Source: DAOTWC01 sp048499435
GTDB lineage: Bacteria > Chloroflexota > Anaerolineae > Aggregatilineales > Phototrophicaceae
Length of the DNA stretch: 64,000 nt
Direction: 5' to 3'
Assembly: GCA_048499435.1 (NCBI GenBank)
Contig: JASNZW010000001.1
Span: forward strand, 558,001 to 622,000
Shown here: piece after piece, positions 42,324 to 50,695 of the stretch
Layout of the letters: each line of letters begins with the position of its first letter
How positions within the stretch are numbered: the first letter of the stretch is position 1
Notes under the pieces: generated by a model
Told to the model about the DNA's origin: nothing
Database searches by the model: none
The model's input: only the letters and a program-made list of their open reading frames with translations
Made by a program: the position numbers and the translations under genes

Positions 42324-43142
42324 ATGATCGAATTTGCCTGCCACACGTGGGCCTTCAGCGACCTGACGCTGACCGAAGCGCTGGGCACGATCGCCCGGCT
42401 GGGCTTTCGCTGCGCCGACATCGGCAGCGGCCCCAACCTCAACGCGCCCCGCGCTGCCGCCGACCCGCAGCGCGCCGCCGCCGACATCAAAGGCGACCTG
42501 GCGCTGTTCAACCTCCGGCTGAGCGACCTTTACCTGCTGCTGCCGCGCATCTCGCTGGCCGACGACGACAAACGCCAGAAAGACCTGGACCTGTATCGCG
42601 CGCTGATCCCGTTCGCGCAGGCGCTGGGCGCGCCGGGCATCACGCTGTCGCCGGGGCTGGCGCACGCCGCCGACGACGGCGACGCGCGCGACCGGGCGGT
42701 CGCGGCGCTGCGCGAAATGCTGCGCCTGGGCCAGGACGCCGGGCTGCGCGTGAGCGTTGAGCCGCACGCCGACTCGCTGGCGCAAACACCCGACGGCGCG
42801 CTGCGCCTGCTCAAGGAAGTGCCAGGGCTGGCCCTCACGCTGGACTGGGCGCAGTTGGTCGCGCAGGGCGCCGCTGAGGCCGATATCCGCACGCTGCTGC
42901 CGCACACACGCCACATCCAACTGCGGCAGGCGGCGAAAGGCAAGCCGCAGACCCCGTTTGAAGGCGGTCGGATCGACGTGGCGCGCGTGCTGGACGCGCT
43001 GTATCACGCTGATTACAGGGGCGTCGTCTGCGTGGAGTATATGAGCGCGCCCGGCTTCGCGCCGGTGGACACGCTTTCAGAGAGCGCCCGCCTGCGCGAC
43101 GCGCTGCGCGCCGCCCGCGACGCGCTGCCGCAGACCGGGTAA
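42324..43142 (+). CDS. Sugar phosphate isomerase/epimerase-like TIM barrel (AP endonuclease 2 fold)
   Basis: A 272-residue protein of the xylose-isomerase-like TIM-barrel superfamily. It begins MIEFACHTWAFSD; strands end in metal-ligand-like motifs (GITLSPGLAHA, LRVSVEPHADS, ALTLDWAQL, HIQLRQA, GVVCVEYMSA). The sequence is too variable to name a substrate. It probably forms an operon with the FAD-oxidoreductase gene that starts seven bases downstream. Confidence 0.8.
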   Translation: MIEFACHTWAFSDLTLTEALGTIARLGFRCADIGSGPNLNAPRAAADPQRAAADIKGDLALFNLRLSDLYLLLPRISLADDDKRQKDLDLYRALIPFAQALGAPGITLSPGLAHAADDGDARDRAVAALREMLRLGQDAGLRVSVEPHADSLAQTPDGALRLLKEVPGLALTLDWAQLVAQGAAEADIRTLLPHTRHIQLRQAAKGKPQTPFEGGRIDVARVLDALYHADYRGVVCVEYMSAPGFAPVDTLSESARLRDALRAARDALPQTG

Positions 43143-43148
43143 GCCGCT

Positions 43149-44084
43149 GTGGACGCGCTGGTGATTGGCGGCGGCGTCACCGGGCTGGCCGCCGCTTACG
43201 AGCTGGAACGGCTGGGCGCGGATTACGCGCTGATTGAGGTCAAAGGGCGGCTGGGCGGCAGCGTTATCAGCGAACGGCGCGGCGGTTGGGTGCTGGACGG
43301 CGGGCCGTTCGTGCTTAAACAGACGCGCCCCTGGCCGCTGCTGGCTGAGATCGGCCTGGGCGACGCGCTGGACGTGGTGGCCGCGCTGCCAGATGCCGCC
43401 CGGCTGGTGACGTTCAAAGACGGCACGCAGGCGCTGGTGGACGCGCTGGCGGCGCGCCTGGCGCGCGGGCGCGTGCTGCCGCGCATGGCCGCCAGCAGCA
43501 TCGGGATGCTCGGCAGGCGCTTCACCGTCTGCCTGGAGAACGGCCTGGTGTACGACGCCGGCGCGCTGGTTGTGACCGCCCCCGCCCGCTACGCTGAGCG
43601 CATGTTTTACGGCTTCATCCCAGAGGTTGCGCTGCGCCTGCTGCGCTTCCATTACGACACAATCACGCGCGTGACGCTCGGCCTGCGCGCCGCCGACGCG
43701 CCGCTGCCGCTGCGCTGCCCGCCAGACCTGGGCTGCGCCTTCGCGCGCTGGACCACCAGCCCGCAGCGCGTCCCGCCTGGCCACGTGCTGGCGCAGGTGG
43801 GCGTGCGCTTCCCGCTGGCGCAGGCCAGCGCCGCCGACCTGGCCGCTGAAGCGCGCCGGGCGCTGCGGCTCAGCGCCGCGCCGCTGCTCACCCGCGCCGA
43901 TTACTGGCCCGAAGCGCACGCGCTGGGGCCGCACGACCCCGCGCACGACCGGCTGATGGACGAGATCGAAGCGCTGCTGCCGCCCGGCCTGGCGCTGGCC
44001 GGCAGCGACTACCGCGCCCGGCTGTTTGAAGACCGGCTGACGCAGGGCGCGGCGGCGGCGCGGCGAGCGGTGGGCCGTTCCTAA
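43149..44084 (+). CDS. FAD-dependent oxidoreductase (amine oxidase/protoporphyrinogen-oxidase-like), short
   Basis: A 311-residue flavoprotein starting GTG GAC with the FAD motif VIGGGVTGLAAAYELERLG and the second RLGGSVIS motif. The family (protoporphyrinogen oxidase, phytoene desaturase, monoamine oxidase) usually has about 450 residues, so a substrate domain segment is missing or shortened; the C-terminal SDYRARLFEDRL could be the end of the FAD fold. It overlaps nothing and is seven bases from the TIM-barrel gene. Substrate is unknown. Confidence 0.78.
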   Translation: MDALVIGGGVTGLAAAYELERLGADYALIEVKGRLGGSVISERRGGWVLDGGPFVLKQTRPWPLLAEIGLGDALDVVAALPDAARLVTFKDGTQALVDALAARLARGRVLPRMAASSIGMLGRRFTVCLENGLVYDAGALVVTAPARYAERMFYGFIPEVALRLLRFHYDTITRVTLGLRAADAPLPLRCPPDLGCAFARWTTSPQRVPPGHVLAQVGVRFPLAQASAADLAAEARRALRLSAAPLLTRADYWPEAHALGPHDPAHDRLMDEIEALLPPGLALAGSDYRARLFEDRLTQGAAAARRAVGRS

Positions 44085-44186
44085 TTTACCGGCGGCGCCA
44101 GCGCAGCTTAGCGCTCTGGCTCGTAGATCAGCGCTGCCACGCCAGGGCTAAAGCGCTGCGCCTGCGCCAGGTAAATCAGCAGCCGG

Positions 44187-44444
44187 TCAGCTGGCGAAGC
44201 GCCGGGCGGCCCGCGCCCTGGCCGCCGCGCGATTTCTGGGCGGCGCGTGGGTTTCCAGCGCGGCCAGCAGCCGGCCTGAGGCAGCCGCTATCTCGTCCAC
44301 CGCCGCGTAAAAGGCGGCCTCGTTGGCTTTAGACGGCGCGTTGAAGCCGCTGATCTTGCGCACATATTGCAGCGCCGCCGCGCGGACTTCCTCGTCATTC
44401 GCCGGCGGCTCGAAATTGAACAGCGGTTTGATGTTCCGGCACAT
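44187..44444 (-). CDS. DUF2277 family protein
   Basis: An 85-residue protein starting MCRNIKPLFNFEPP, the exact signature of DUF2277, followed by ALQYVRKISGFNAPSKANEAAF and a basic C-terminus. The family is common in actinobacteria and other high-GC bacteria; function is unknown. The ATG at 44444 follows GGGAGGGG; longer in-frame starts are rejected. A TATAAT box on the minus strand lies at 44499-44504. Confidence 0.9.
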   Translation of the reverse strand: MCRNIKPLFNFEPPANDEEVRAAALQYVRKISGFNAPSKANEAAFYAAVDEIAAASGRLLAALETHAPPRNRAAARARAARRFAS

Positions 44445-44498
44445 ATAGTCCCCTCCCCCGCCACAGCCTGAATCGTAAACCTCAGGCGCATCAGCAAT

Positions 44499-44504
44499 AT
44501 TATA
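44499..44504 (-). promoter_or_regulatory. -10 box upstream of DUF2277 gene
   Basis: Perfect TATAAT on the minus strand, 55 bases above the start. A TTCGCT hexamer with 16-base spacing is a weak -35 candidate. Confidence 0.5.
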
Positions 44505-44567
44505 TTGCATTCTGGTGCCAAGCGAACATATATTCTGCTGCTGACCGGTAAAGCGGGGGCAAACCGG

Positions 44568-45860
44568 CTAAATCATCTTCCCCAGGTAGCCCGGCCCGTC
44601 GAACAGGGCGCGGGTGGCGCGCGCCTCAGCGGCCAGCGCCGCCGGCAGCAGGCCGAACGCCTCGCGGGCGGCGGCGGCCAGCCGCAGCGAGCCGCCCACC
44701 ACGATCAGCGCCTCTGGCCCGGCCAGCGCCGCGCGCAGCGCCTCTACGGTGTCTGGCTGAACGTCAACGGCGGCGCGCCGCAGGTCGGCGGCGGCGCGCA
44801 GCGCCTGCGGGTCGGCGGCGCGGTGGCCGCCGGCCTGCGTCAGCGTGATGTGAAAGCGCTGCTGGTCGAAGGCGCTCAGGTAGCCGGCGGCGTTCTTGTC
44901 CACCAGCAGCCCCGCCACCAGCCGCACCGGCGCGTCGCCGCCCACCAGCAGGTCAATCAACCCGCGCAGCCAGCGCCCGGCGCCCGGCGTGTGGCCGCCG
45001 TCAACCACGATATCGCGCCCGCCCACGTGGACGCGCTCGCCGCGCCCCGGCAGCGCGCTGCCCAGGCCGCGGCTGCCCAGGCCGCCCGGCGGCGGCAGCA
45101 GCGCGTGGTAAAACGTCACGGTGGCGGCGTCAGGCGGGGTTTCGCGCTCCCGGCCGCTGAACAACGCCAGCGGCAGCGGCTGCGGGTCGGTCAGCAGGCG
45201 CGCCCCAACCTGCGCGGCGGTCGCGCGCAGGACGCGCATCACCGGCGGCGGCTGCGGCACGGTCACGGCCAGCCGGCCCGGCTGGATGATGCCGGCCTTG
45301 TGCCAGGCGATGCTCTCCAGTGTGCCGCCCAGCATGGCGGCGTGTTCCATTTCGATCGGCGTGAAGGCGGCCAGCGTGTTAGGCAGGCTGCCCACCGCGT
45401 CGAAGCGCCCGCCCAGGCCGGTCTCCAGCACCAGCACGTCGGGGCGGCGGCGGCCAAACCACCACAGCGCCAGCGCCGTCGCCAGCTCGAACGTGCTGAA
45501 GGCGTAGCCCGGCGTCGCCGCGGCGGCGGCAGTCACGGCGCGCACGCCCTCGATAAAGGCGCTGGGGCCGATAACGGTGTCGTCGCACACGAAACGCTCG
45601 CGAAAGCTGTGCATGTGCGGCCCGGTGTACAGGCCGACGCGCTGCCCGCGCGCCGCCAGCGCCGCCGCGATCTGGTGGCAGGCGGTCCCCTTGCCGACCG
45701 AACCGGCCACCACGATCAGCGGGAAGGCGGTGTGCGGGTCGCCCAGGGCGCGCAGCAGCGCGCGAAACGGCTCCAGCGGGCGGGGGTAGTCACCGGCGCG
45801 CACCGGGCGCACGATGGCGCTGAGCGCCTCCAGGTAGAGCGTGAGGGCCGCGTCGTCCAT
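44568..45860 (-). CDS. folC: Folylpolyglutamate synthase / dihydrofolate synthase
   Basis: An ATP-dependent Mur-ligase-like enzyme of 430 residues that adds glutamate to folates or dihydropteroate. The P-loop is GSVGKGTA (near residue 53), the Mur-type LYTGPHMHSFRERF and ETGLGGRFDAVG segments follow, and the C-terminal domain starts near residue 300 (VDGGHTPGA). These positions are standard for FolC. CAGGAG precedes the ATG. It stands alone on this strand between the DUF2277 gene and the glycosyltransferase operon. Confidence 0.95.
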   Translation of the reverse strand: MDDAALTLYLEALSAIVRPVRAGDYPRPLEPFRALLRALGDPHTAFPLIVVAGSVGKGTACHQIAAALAARGQRVGLYTGPHMHSFRERFVCDDTVIGPSAFIEGVRAVTAAAAATPGYAFSTFELATALALWWFGRRRPDVLVLETGLGGRFDAVGSLPNTLAAFTPIEMEHAAMLGGTLESIAWHKAGIIQPGRLAVTVPQPPPVMRVLRATAAQVGARLLTDPQPLPLALFSGRERETPPDAATVTFYHALLPPPGGLGSRGLGSALPGRGERVHVGGRDIVVDGGHTPGAGRWLRGLIDLLVGGDAPVRLVAGLLVDKNAAGYLSAFDQQRFHITLTQAGGHRAADPQALRAAADLRRAAVDVQPDTVEALRAALAGPEALIVVGGSLRLAAAAREAFGLLPAALAAEARATRALFDGPGYLGKMI

Positions 45861-45951
45861 ATTGGCTCCTGAGCAGCAGCGTTGTGTGAATCATTGTATA
45901 ACATTACGCTGAGAAAAGGGGAACTGCGCGGGGGTGAGAAAAGCGCCGGCC

Positions 45952-46890
45952 TCAGCCTTCGTCGTCCGAAGCGATGGTCTCGCGCACGATGTAGCTGGGC
46001 TTGTCCATGACGCGAAAGTGCATCCGCGCCAGGTACTCGCCGATCACGCCCAGCGCCAGAAGCTGCGCGCCAGAGAAGATGCCGATGATCGAGGCCAGGA
46101 AGGGGAAGCCCTGCACCGGCGTGCCTTGCAGCAGATAGCGCCCGACGACATACACCAGCACCACCACGCTGAACAGCGCCAGCCCGAAACCGAGCAGGCT
46201 GGCGAGCTGAAGCGGCACGATGCTGAAGCCGGTCATCATGTTGAGGGCGTGCGCCACCAGTTTGCGGAAAGTGTAGTTGCTCTGCCCGCTGGCACGCGGC
46301 GCGTGCTGCACCGGGACCGACGCGAAGCGCGTCGTGCCCCAGGTGAGCAGCACGTCAATTGAGACAAACGGGGCGCTGTAGCTGGCGAAGGCGGCGCGCA
46401 CCTGCGCCCGAAACACGCGCAGCGCGCTCACCTGGCGCGCCGTTTCGGCGCCCATCGCGCTTTGCAGCGCCAGCTTGGTCACCTGCGAGGCCACATTGCG
46501 CCAGAAGCTGTGCTGTTCCTGGGCCGGCGTGCCGTACACCACATCATACGGCCCGGCGTCGAGCTGCGCCACCAGCGCGGCCAGCGCCTCCGGCGGGTGC
46601 TGCAGGTCGTCGTCCAGCGTGCAGATCAGCTCATAGCGGGCGGCGCGGATGCCGCACAGCAGCGCGTTGTGCTGGCCATAGTTGCGCATCAGGTTGATGC
46701 CGCGCACATGAGGGTGCTGGCGCGCCAGCCGCTCGATCACCGCCCACGAGCTGTCGCGGCTGGCGTCGTTAACCAGGATGATCTCATACTGTGCGCTCAG
46801 CGCGGCGAGCGCCGCCGCCAGCCGCTCCAGCAGCAGCGGCAGCGTCTCCGCGCTGTTATAGACCGGGATAACCGCAGAGCAGGTGTGCAT
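45952..46890 (-). CDS. Family 2 glycosyltransferase with C-terminal membrane anchor
   Basis: A 312-residue GT-A enzyme of the dolichyl/undecaprenyl-phosphate mannosyltransferase (DPM1/GtrB) type. It has AVIPVYNSAET at the N-terminus, the nucleotide-diphosphate site in VNDASRD, the catalytic DDDLQHPPE motif, and two hydrophobic helices at about residues 225-250 and 262-290. It would transfer a sugar from nucleotide sugar to polyprenyl phosphate. The ATG at 46890 starts 14 bases after the pepF stop; a TTG at 46917 would overlap it. Confidence 0.92.
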   Translation of the reverse strand: MHTCSAVIPVYNSAETLPLLLERLAAALAALSAQYEIILVNDASRDSSWAVIERLARQHPHVRGINLMRNYGQHNALLCGIRAARYELICTLDDDLQHPPEALAALVAQLDAGPYDVVYGTPAQEQHSFWRNVASQVTKLALQSAMGAETARQVSALRVFRAQVRAAFASYSAPFVSIDVLLTWGTTRFASVPVQHAPRASGQSNYTFRKLVAHALNMMTGFSIVPLQLASLLGFGLALFSVVVLVYVVGRYLLQGTPVQGFPFLASIIGIFSGAQLLALGVIGEYLARMHFRVMDKPSYIVRETIASDDEG

Positions 46891-46903
46891 GCGGGGGCCG
46901 GTA

Positions 46904-48607
46904 TCAGACTGTCTCAAGCTGGTCCAGCGTCTGTTCGATCAGCGCGACGGCCTCGCTGACGGTCGCCGTGTCGAAGGCGAACTTCGCGCCGGCGGCGGCG
47001 TACAGCTCTGGCAGCGGGCGCGTGCCGCCCAGCGCCAGCGCGCGCCGGTAGGCCGCCACCGCGCCCGCCTGGTCGCTGAGCGCGCTGTGCCACACCTGCA
47101 CCGCGCCCAACTGCGCCAGGCCGTAATCCACGTAGTAGAACGGAATCTGGAAGATATGCAGCTTGCGCTGCCAGCCGGTCGCCTTCTCAGCGTCCAGGCC
47201 GCTGTAGTCAATGCCCGCCATGAAACGGTCCCACAGGCCGGCCCAGGCGGCGTCGCAGTCGGCGGGGCGCAGGGCGTCGTCCGGGTGAGTGTAGACCCAG
47301 TGCTGGAAGGCGTCCACGACAGCCATGTACGGCCAGAACAGGATCATGCCCTCCAGGTGTTCGATGCGCGCGCGCGCGGCGTCGGCGGGGCTGTAGAAGC
47401 CGCCAGATTCAGCGGTGAGATAGGGCGCGGCCAGCAGCTCCATGCTCATCGAGGCGACTTCGGCGATCTCAGCGCTGATGCTGCGCTGCTGAATATACGG
47501 CAGGGCGGCGCTCTCAAAGCAGTGGAAAGCGTGGCCGCCTTCGTGGAGCATCGTCTGCACGTCGTCATGGATGCCGACGGCGTTCATGAAGATGAATGGG
47601 CGTTTGGCCCGCTCAAGCGTGATCTGGTAGCCGCCGGGGGCCTTGCCCTTGCGGTTGTCCAGGTCAAGCAGCCCCTCGCGGCGCATGGTGGCGAAACGCT
47701 CGCCCAGCGCCGGGTCCACCTGGCGGAAGATAGCCTCAGTGCGGCTTTCAAGCTCCGCGACGTTCTCGAACGGGCGCAGCGGCGCGCGGCCCTGCGGGTC
47801 AACGTTGAGGTCCCAGGGGCGCAGCGTGGCCAGGCCCAGGCGCTGCTGGCGGCGGGCGTAGATGCGGCGGGCGGCGGGCACAACCGCCGCCTCGATGGCG
47901 GCATGGAACGCGCGGCAGTCCGCCGGCGTGTAGTCGAAACGGTTGAACTGCTGCCAGCGGAAATCGCGATAGCTGTCGTAACCGGCGTTGGCGGCCTGCT
48001 GGCGGCGCAGCGGCAGCAGCTTCTGCCACAGCGCGTCAAGCGCGGCGCGGTCAGCGAGCTGGCGCGCGGCGCTCAGCCGCCAGGCGCGCTCGCGCCGGTC
48101 GCGGTCGGCTTCCTGCAAAACCGGCCTGAGCTGCGCCAGCGTGCGCTCCTGGCCGTCCCATTCGACCGTCTGCGCGCCGATGATCTGGTCGTATTCGTTG
48201 TTGAGCTTCTGTTCCTGCGTGAACAGCGGCAGGTTCTCCTCGCGGAACAGCGCCGCCTCGGCGCGCATGTTGCGCAGCGCGACCGCGAAGCCCGCTGGCT
48301 CCAGCCCGCTGGCGAGCAGCTTTTCCTTGAGCCGCTGCTCGGCGGCCTCGGCTGGCTCCGCGATGTGTTCGAGAAAGGCGTGGAACCGCTGCTGCGCGCC
48401 GGTGTCCTCAGTGTTAACCGTTGTGGCGACGTACAGCCGCGCGCCGAGTTCGTCCACCAGCTCGCCCAGCGCGGTCCAGTCCGCCAGCCAGCGCGCGACG
48501 CTGGCGGCGTCCAGCGGGCGGTTGAGCAGGTCATCCACGTAGGGCGCGAAACGCGGCCAGTCCCAATCCAGAATCGTCTGCGCCGACTGTGGCAAGGCAT
48601 CAAACAT
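46904..48607 (-). CDS. pepF: M3 family oligoendopeptidase F
   Basis: A cytoplasmic zinc metallopeptidase of 567 residues that degrades short peptides. The zinc motif HExxH is in MLHEGGHAFH and the third ligand region (MELLAAPYL) follows. Length and motif order are as in PepF/M3B enzymes. GGAGA precedes the ATG by seven bases. It lies 29 bases after asnS and 14 bases before a glycosyltransferase, so the three genes form one operon. Confidence 0.95.
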   Translation of the reverse strand: MFDALPQSAQTILDWDWPRFAPYVDDLLNRPLDAASVARWLADWTALGELVDELGARLYVATTVNTEDTGAQQRFHAFLEHIAEPAEAAEQRLKEKLLASGLEPAGFAVALRNMRAEAALFREENLPLFTQEQKLNNEYDQIIGAQTVEWDGQERTLAQLRPVLQEADRDRRERAWRLSAARQLADRAALDALWQKLLPLRRQQAANAGYDSYRDFRWQQFNRFDYTPADCRAFHAAIEAAVVPAARRIYARRQQRLGLATLRPWDLNVDPQGRAPLRPFENVAELESRTEAIFRQVDPALGERFATMRREGLLDLDNRKGKAPGGYQITLERAKRPFIFMNAVGIHDDVQTMLHEGGHAFHCFESAALPYIQQRSISAEIAEVASMSMELLAAPYLTAESGGFYSPADAARARIEHLEGMILFWPYMAVVDAFQHWVYTHPDDALRPADCDAAWAGLWDRFMAGIDYSGLDAEKATGWQRKLHIFQIPFYYVDYGLAQLGAVQVWHSALSDQAGAVAAYRRALALGGTRPLPELYAAAGAKFAFDTATVSEAVALIEQTLDQLETV

Positions 48608-48636
48608 CGTGAAGTCTCCAGTTCTGAGTGTTTACG

Positions 48637-49974
48637 CTACGGATAGCTGCGGTTGAGCAGGCGGGCGTAGGGAATGGTCTCGCGGATGTGCGGCAGGCCG
48701 CATATCCAGGCGACAGTGCGCTCCAGGCCGATGCCGAAACCGGCGTGCGGGACCGAGCCAAAGCGCCGCAGGTCGAGATACCAGGCATAGGCTTCGCGCG
48801 GCAGGCCGATCGTCGCCACGCGCTGTTCGAGCAGCGCGGCGTCGTGGATGCGCTCGCTGCCGCCGGTGATCTCGCCGTAGCCCTCTGGGGCCAGCAGGTC
48901 AACGCTGCGGCACACCTCCGGGCGGCCAGCGACCGGCTGCATGTAGAAGGCTTTGACGGCGGTCGGGTAGTGGTAAACAAACACCGGCTTGTCGAACATC
49001 TCAGCGATAGCGGTTTCGTGCGGGCTGCCGAAGTCGCCGCCCCACGCCATCTGCAGCAGGTCCTTCTGCTCCGGGTCCTGTGTTTCGGCGGCCAGCTTTT
49101 GCAGGCGCGCCACCGCCTCGTCGTAGCTGATGCGGGCGAAAGGCGCGACGATCTTCTCCAGCGGCGCGGTGTCGCGCTCGATGATCTCCAGCTCCATCCG
49201 GCGCGTTTCCAGCACGCGCTGCACCACGTGGCTGATGAACTGTTCCTCCATGTCCATCAGGTCTTCTAGCGAGAAAAACGCCATCTCCGGTTCCAGCATC
49301 CAGAATTCCATCAGGTGGCGGCGCGTCTTGGATTTCTCGGCACGGAAGGTGGGGCCGAAGCAGTAGACCTTGCCGAAGGCCCCCATGTTGGCCTCGTTGT
49401 AAAGCTGGCCGGTCTGGGCCAGGTACGCCGGCTGGCCGAAGTAGTCAATCTCAAACAGGGTTGTCGTTTCCTCGCCGGCGGCGGGCGTGATGATGGGCGT
49501 GTCAACCAGCAGGTAGCCGTGATCGTCAAGCCAGTTGCGCATGGCGCTGATGATGGTGGCGCGGATGCGCAGGATAGCCCACTGGCGCGTGGAGCGCACC
49601 CACAGATGGCGGTGGTCCATCAGAAATTCGGTGCCGTGTTCCTTGGGCGTGATAGGATATTCATCCGCCATGTGCAGCAGCTCCAGCCGCCGGACGCCGA
49701 TCTCATAGCCGCCAGGGTAGCCAGGGGCGCGCTCGTCCTTGCGCACCGTCCCGCTGATCACGACCGCCGATTCCTGCGCCAGCCGCCCAGCCAGCTCAAA
49801 CGTTTCCTCGTCCACGTCGCCTTTGAACACCACACACTGCGCGATGCCGGAGCCGTCGCGCAGCTTGATAAACTGGAGCTTGCCTTTGCCGGTGCGGTTG
49901 TAAACCCAGCCGCGCACCGTCACGTCCTGGCCGTCAAACTGAGCGATGTCCTGTATCAGGATGTTGGTAGACAC
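48637..49974 (-). CDS. asnS: Asparagine--tRNA ligase
   Basis: Class II aminoacyl-tRNA synthetase of 445 residues. The N-terminal OB-fold anticodon-binding domain (VTVRGWVYNRTGKGKLQFIKL) precedes the catalytic core with motif 2 FRAEKSKTRRHLMEFWMLEPE and motif 3 GFGIGLERTV. The GTG at 49974 is preferred with AAAGGA 11 bases upstream; a TTG at 49983 is in frame. An extended -10 box lies at 50034-50042. Confidence 0.96.
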   Translation of the reverse strand: MSTNILIQDIAQFDGQDVTVRGWVYNRTGKGKLQFIKLRDGSGIAQCVVFKGDVDEETFELAGRLAQESAVVISGTVRKDERAPGYPGGYEIGVRRLELLHMADEYPITPKEHGTEFLMDHRHLWVRSTRQWAILRIRATIISAMRNWLDDHGYLLVDTPIITPAAGEETTTLFEIDYFGQPAYLAQTGQLYNEANMGAFGKVYCFGPTFRAEKSKTRRHLMEFWMLEPEMAFFSLEDLMDMEEQFISHVVQRVLETRRMELEIIERDTAPLEKIVAPFARISYDEAVARLQKLAAETQDPEQKDLLQMAWGGDFGSPHETAIAEMFDKPVFVYHYPTAVKAFYMQPVAGRPEVCRSVDLLAPEGYGEITGGSERIHDAALLEQRVATIGLPREAYAWYLDLRRFGSVPHAGFGIGLERTVAWICGLPHIRETIPYARLLNRSYP

Positions 49975-50033
49975 GTTGTACAAAATCCTTTATCAGCAGG
50001 GGGTAGACAGTTGCCGCGCGCCGCTGGCCACCG

Positions 50034-50042
50034 ATTATAACA
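50034..50042 (-). promoter_or_regulatory. Extended -10 promoter of the asnS-pepF operon
   Basis: Minus-strand TGTTATAAT, a perfect -10 with TGn extension, 60 bases above the asnS start. No -35 is clear. Confidence 0.6.
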
Positions 50043-50119
50043 TATGTCAGCGCCACAGTGGCGCGGCAGCGGGGAACGCGGCGCGGCCTAAACTCTCATG
50101 CGTTTTATATACGCAGCGG

Positions 50120-50149
50120 TTGACAGCCGCCAGCAAAATGGCGCATAGT
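50120..50149 (+). promoter_or_regulatory. Promoter of the 50281 gene
   Basis: Perfect -35 TTGACA (50120-50125), 18-base spacer, CATAGT (50144-50149). The predicted leader is about 125 bases long. Confidence 0.55.
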
Positions 50150-50160
50150 AAGGATGATGG

Positions 50161-50183
50161 TTTCTGCGCCACCGCCGCAGAAA
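50161..50183 (+). promoter_or_regulatory. Leader hairpin upstream of the 50281 gene
   Basis: TTTCTGCG (50161-50168) pairs with CGCAGAAA (50176-50183) over a 7-base loop, just past the predicted transcription start and followed by TTAAACAATTTTT. It could act as a terminator-like element or stabilise the mRNA. Confidence 0.45.
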
Positions 50184-50280
50184 TTAAACAATTTTTAACG
50201 CAAACATTAACTACAGCCAACACACCTCACGCAGAATCCACGTAGCAATGTTTTGCCGTAGCTGAAAGGAAACAGCTCGT

Positions 50281-50613
50281 ATGGTCGTTCTTGACGCAAT
50301 GAACGCGCACTTTTCGTACATGGAGGTCGTGAGCCACTGGAGTCCGCTGTCGCAGCGCTTTGCGGGCGGCGACGCGCTCATCACGTATCTGGCTGAAGGC
50401 TGGGAGGTTGGGCCGGAAATCCGCTACGAGGAATTCGGGCAGGCGGGCGGGCGGAAGGTCGTGGTATATTACTTCGATCTGCGGCGCGACAAACAATCTG
50501 TGTACATGCCCGTCATCAGCAACCCGTATGTCGAGCGTCTGGTGCAGGTGCTGCACCTCAGGCTCGTTTCGACAGCGCGCGCCAGCCAGCAGCTAGCGGT
50601 CCGCCACGCCTGA
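50281..50613 (+). CDS. Protein of unknown function
   Basis: A 110-residue soluble protein (MVVLDAMNAHFSYMEVVSHW...). I do not recognise a family. It contains an aromatic-rich stretch VVVYYFDLRRDKQSVYMPV and ends with a basic helical C-terminus. AAAGGA is 11 bases before the ATG. It has its own TTGACA promoter, a 125-base leader and a hairpin terminator after the stop, so it is a separately controlled single gene. Confidence 0.7.
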   Translation: MVVLDAMNAHFSYMEVVSHWSPLSQRFAGGDALITYLAEGWEVGPEIRYEEFGQAGGRKVVVYYFDLRRDKQSVYMPVISNPYVERLVQVLHLRLVSTARASQQLAVRHA

Positions 50614-50640
50614 CGCCGGCAGGCAAGCCGGCGCGTTTAT
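50614..50640 (+). terminator. Hairpin terminator after the 50281 gene
   Basis: CGCCGGC (50614-50620) and GCCGGCG (50627-50633) with a six-base loop, followed by CGTTTAT. Confidence 0.6.
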
Positions 50641-50695
50641 CCCCCTACCCGCTGCGCCGCCGCAGCGCAAACCCTGCGGTTAACAGGGCGCGCGC

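Larger units (their letters stand above)
49975..50280. other. Intergenic region between asnS and the 50281 gene
   Basis: A 306-base divergent gap richer in A and T than its surroundings. It holds the asnS -10 box, the TTGACA promoter at 50120-50149 and a short hairpin at 50161-50183. No gene is seen. Confidence 0.6.
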
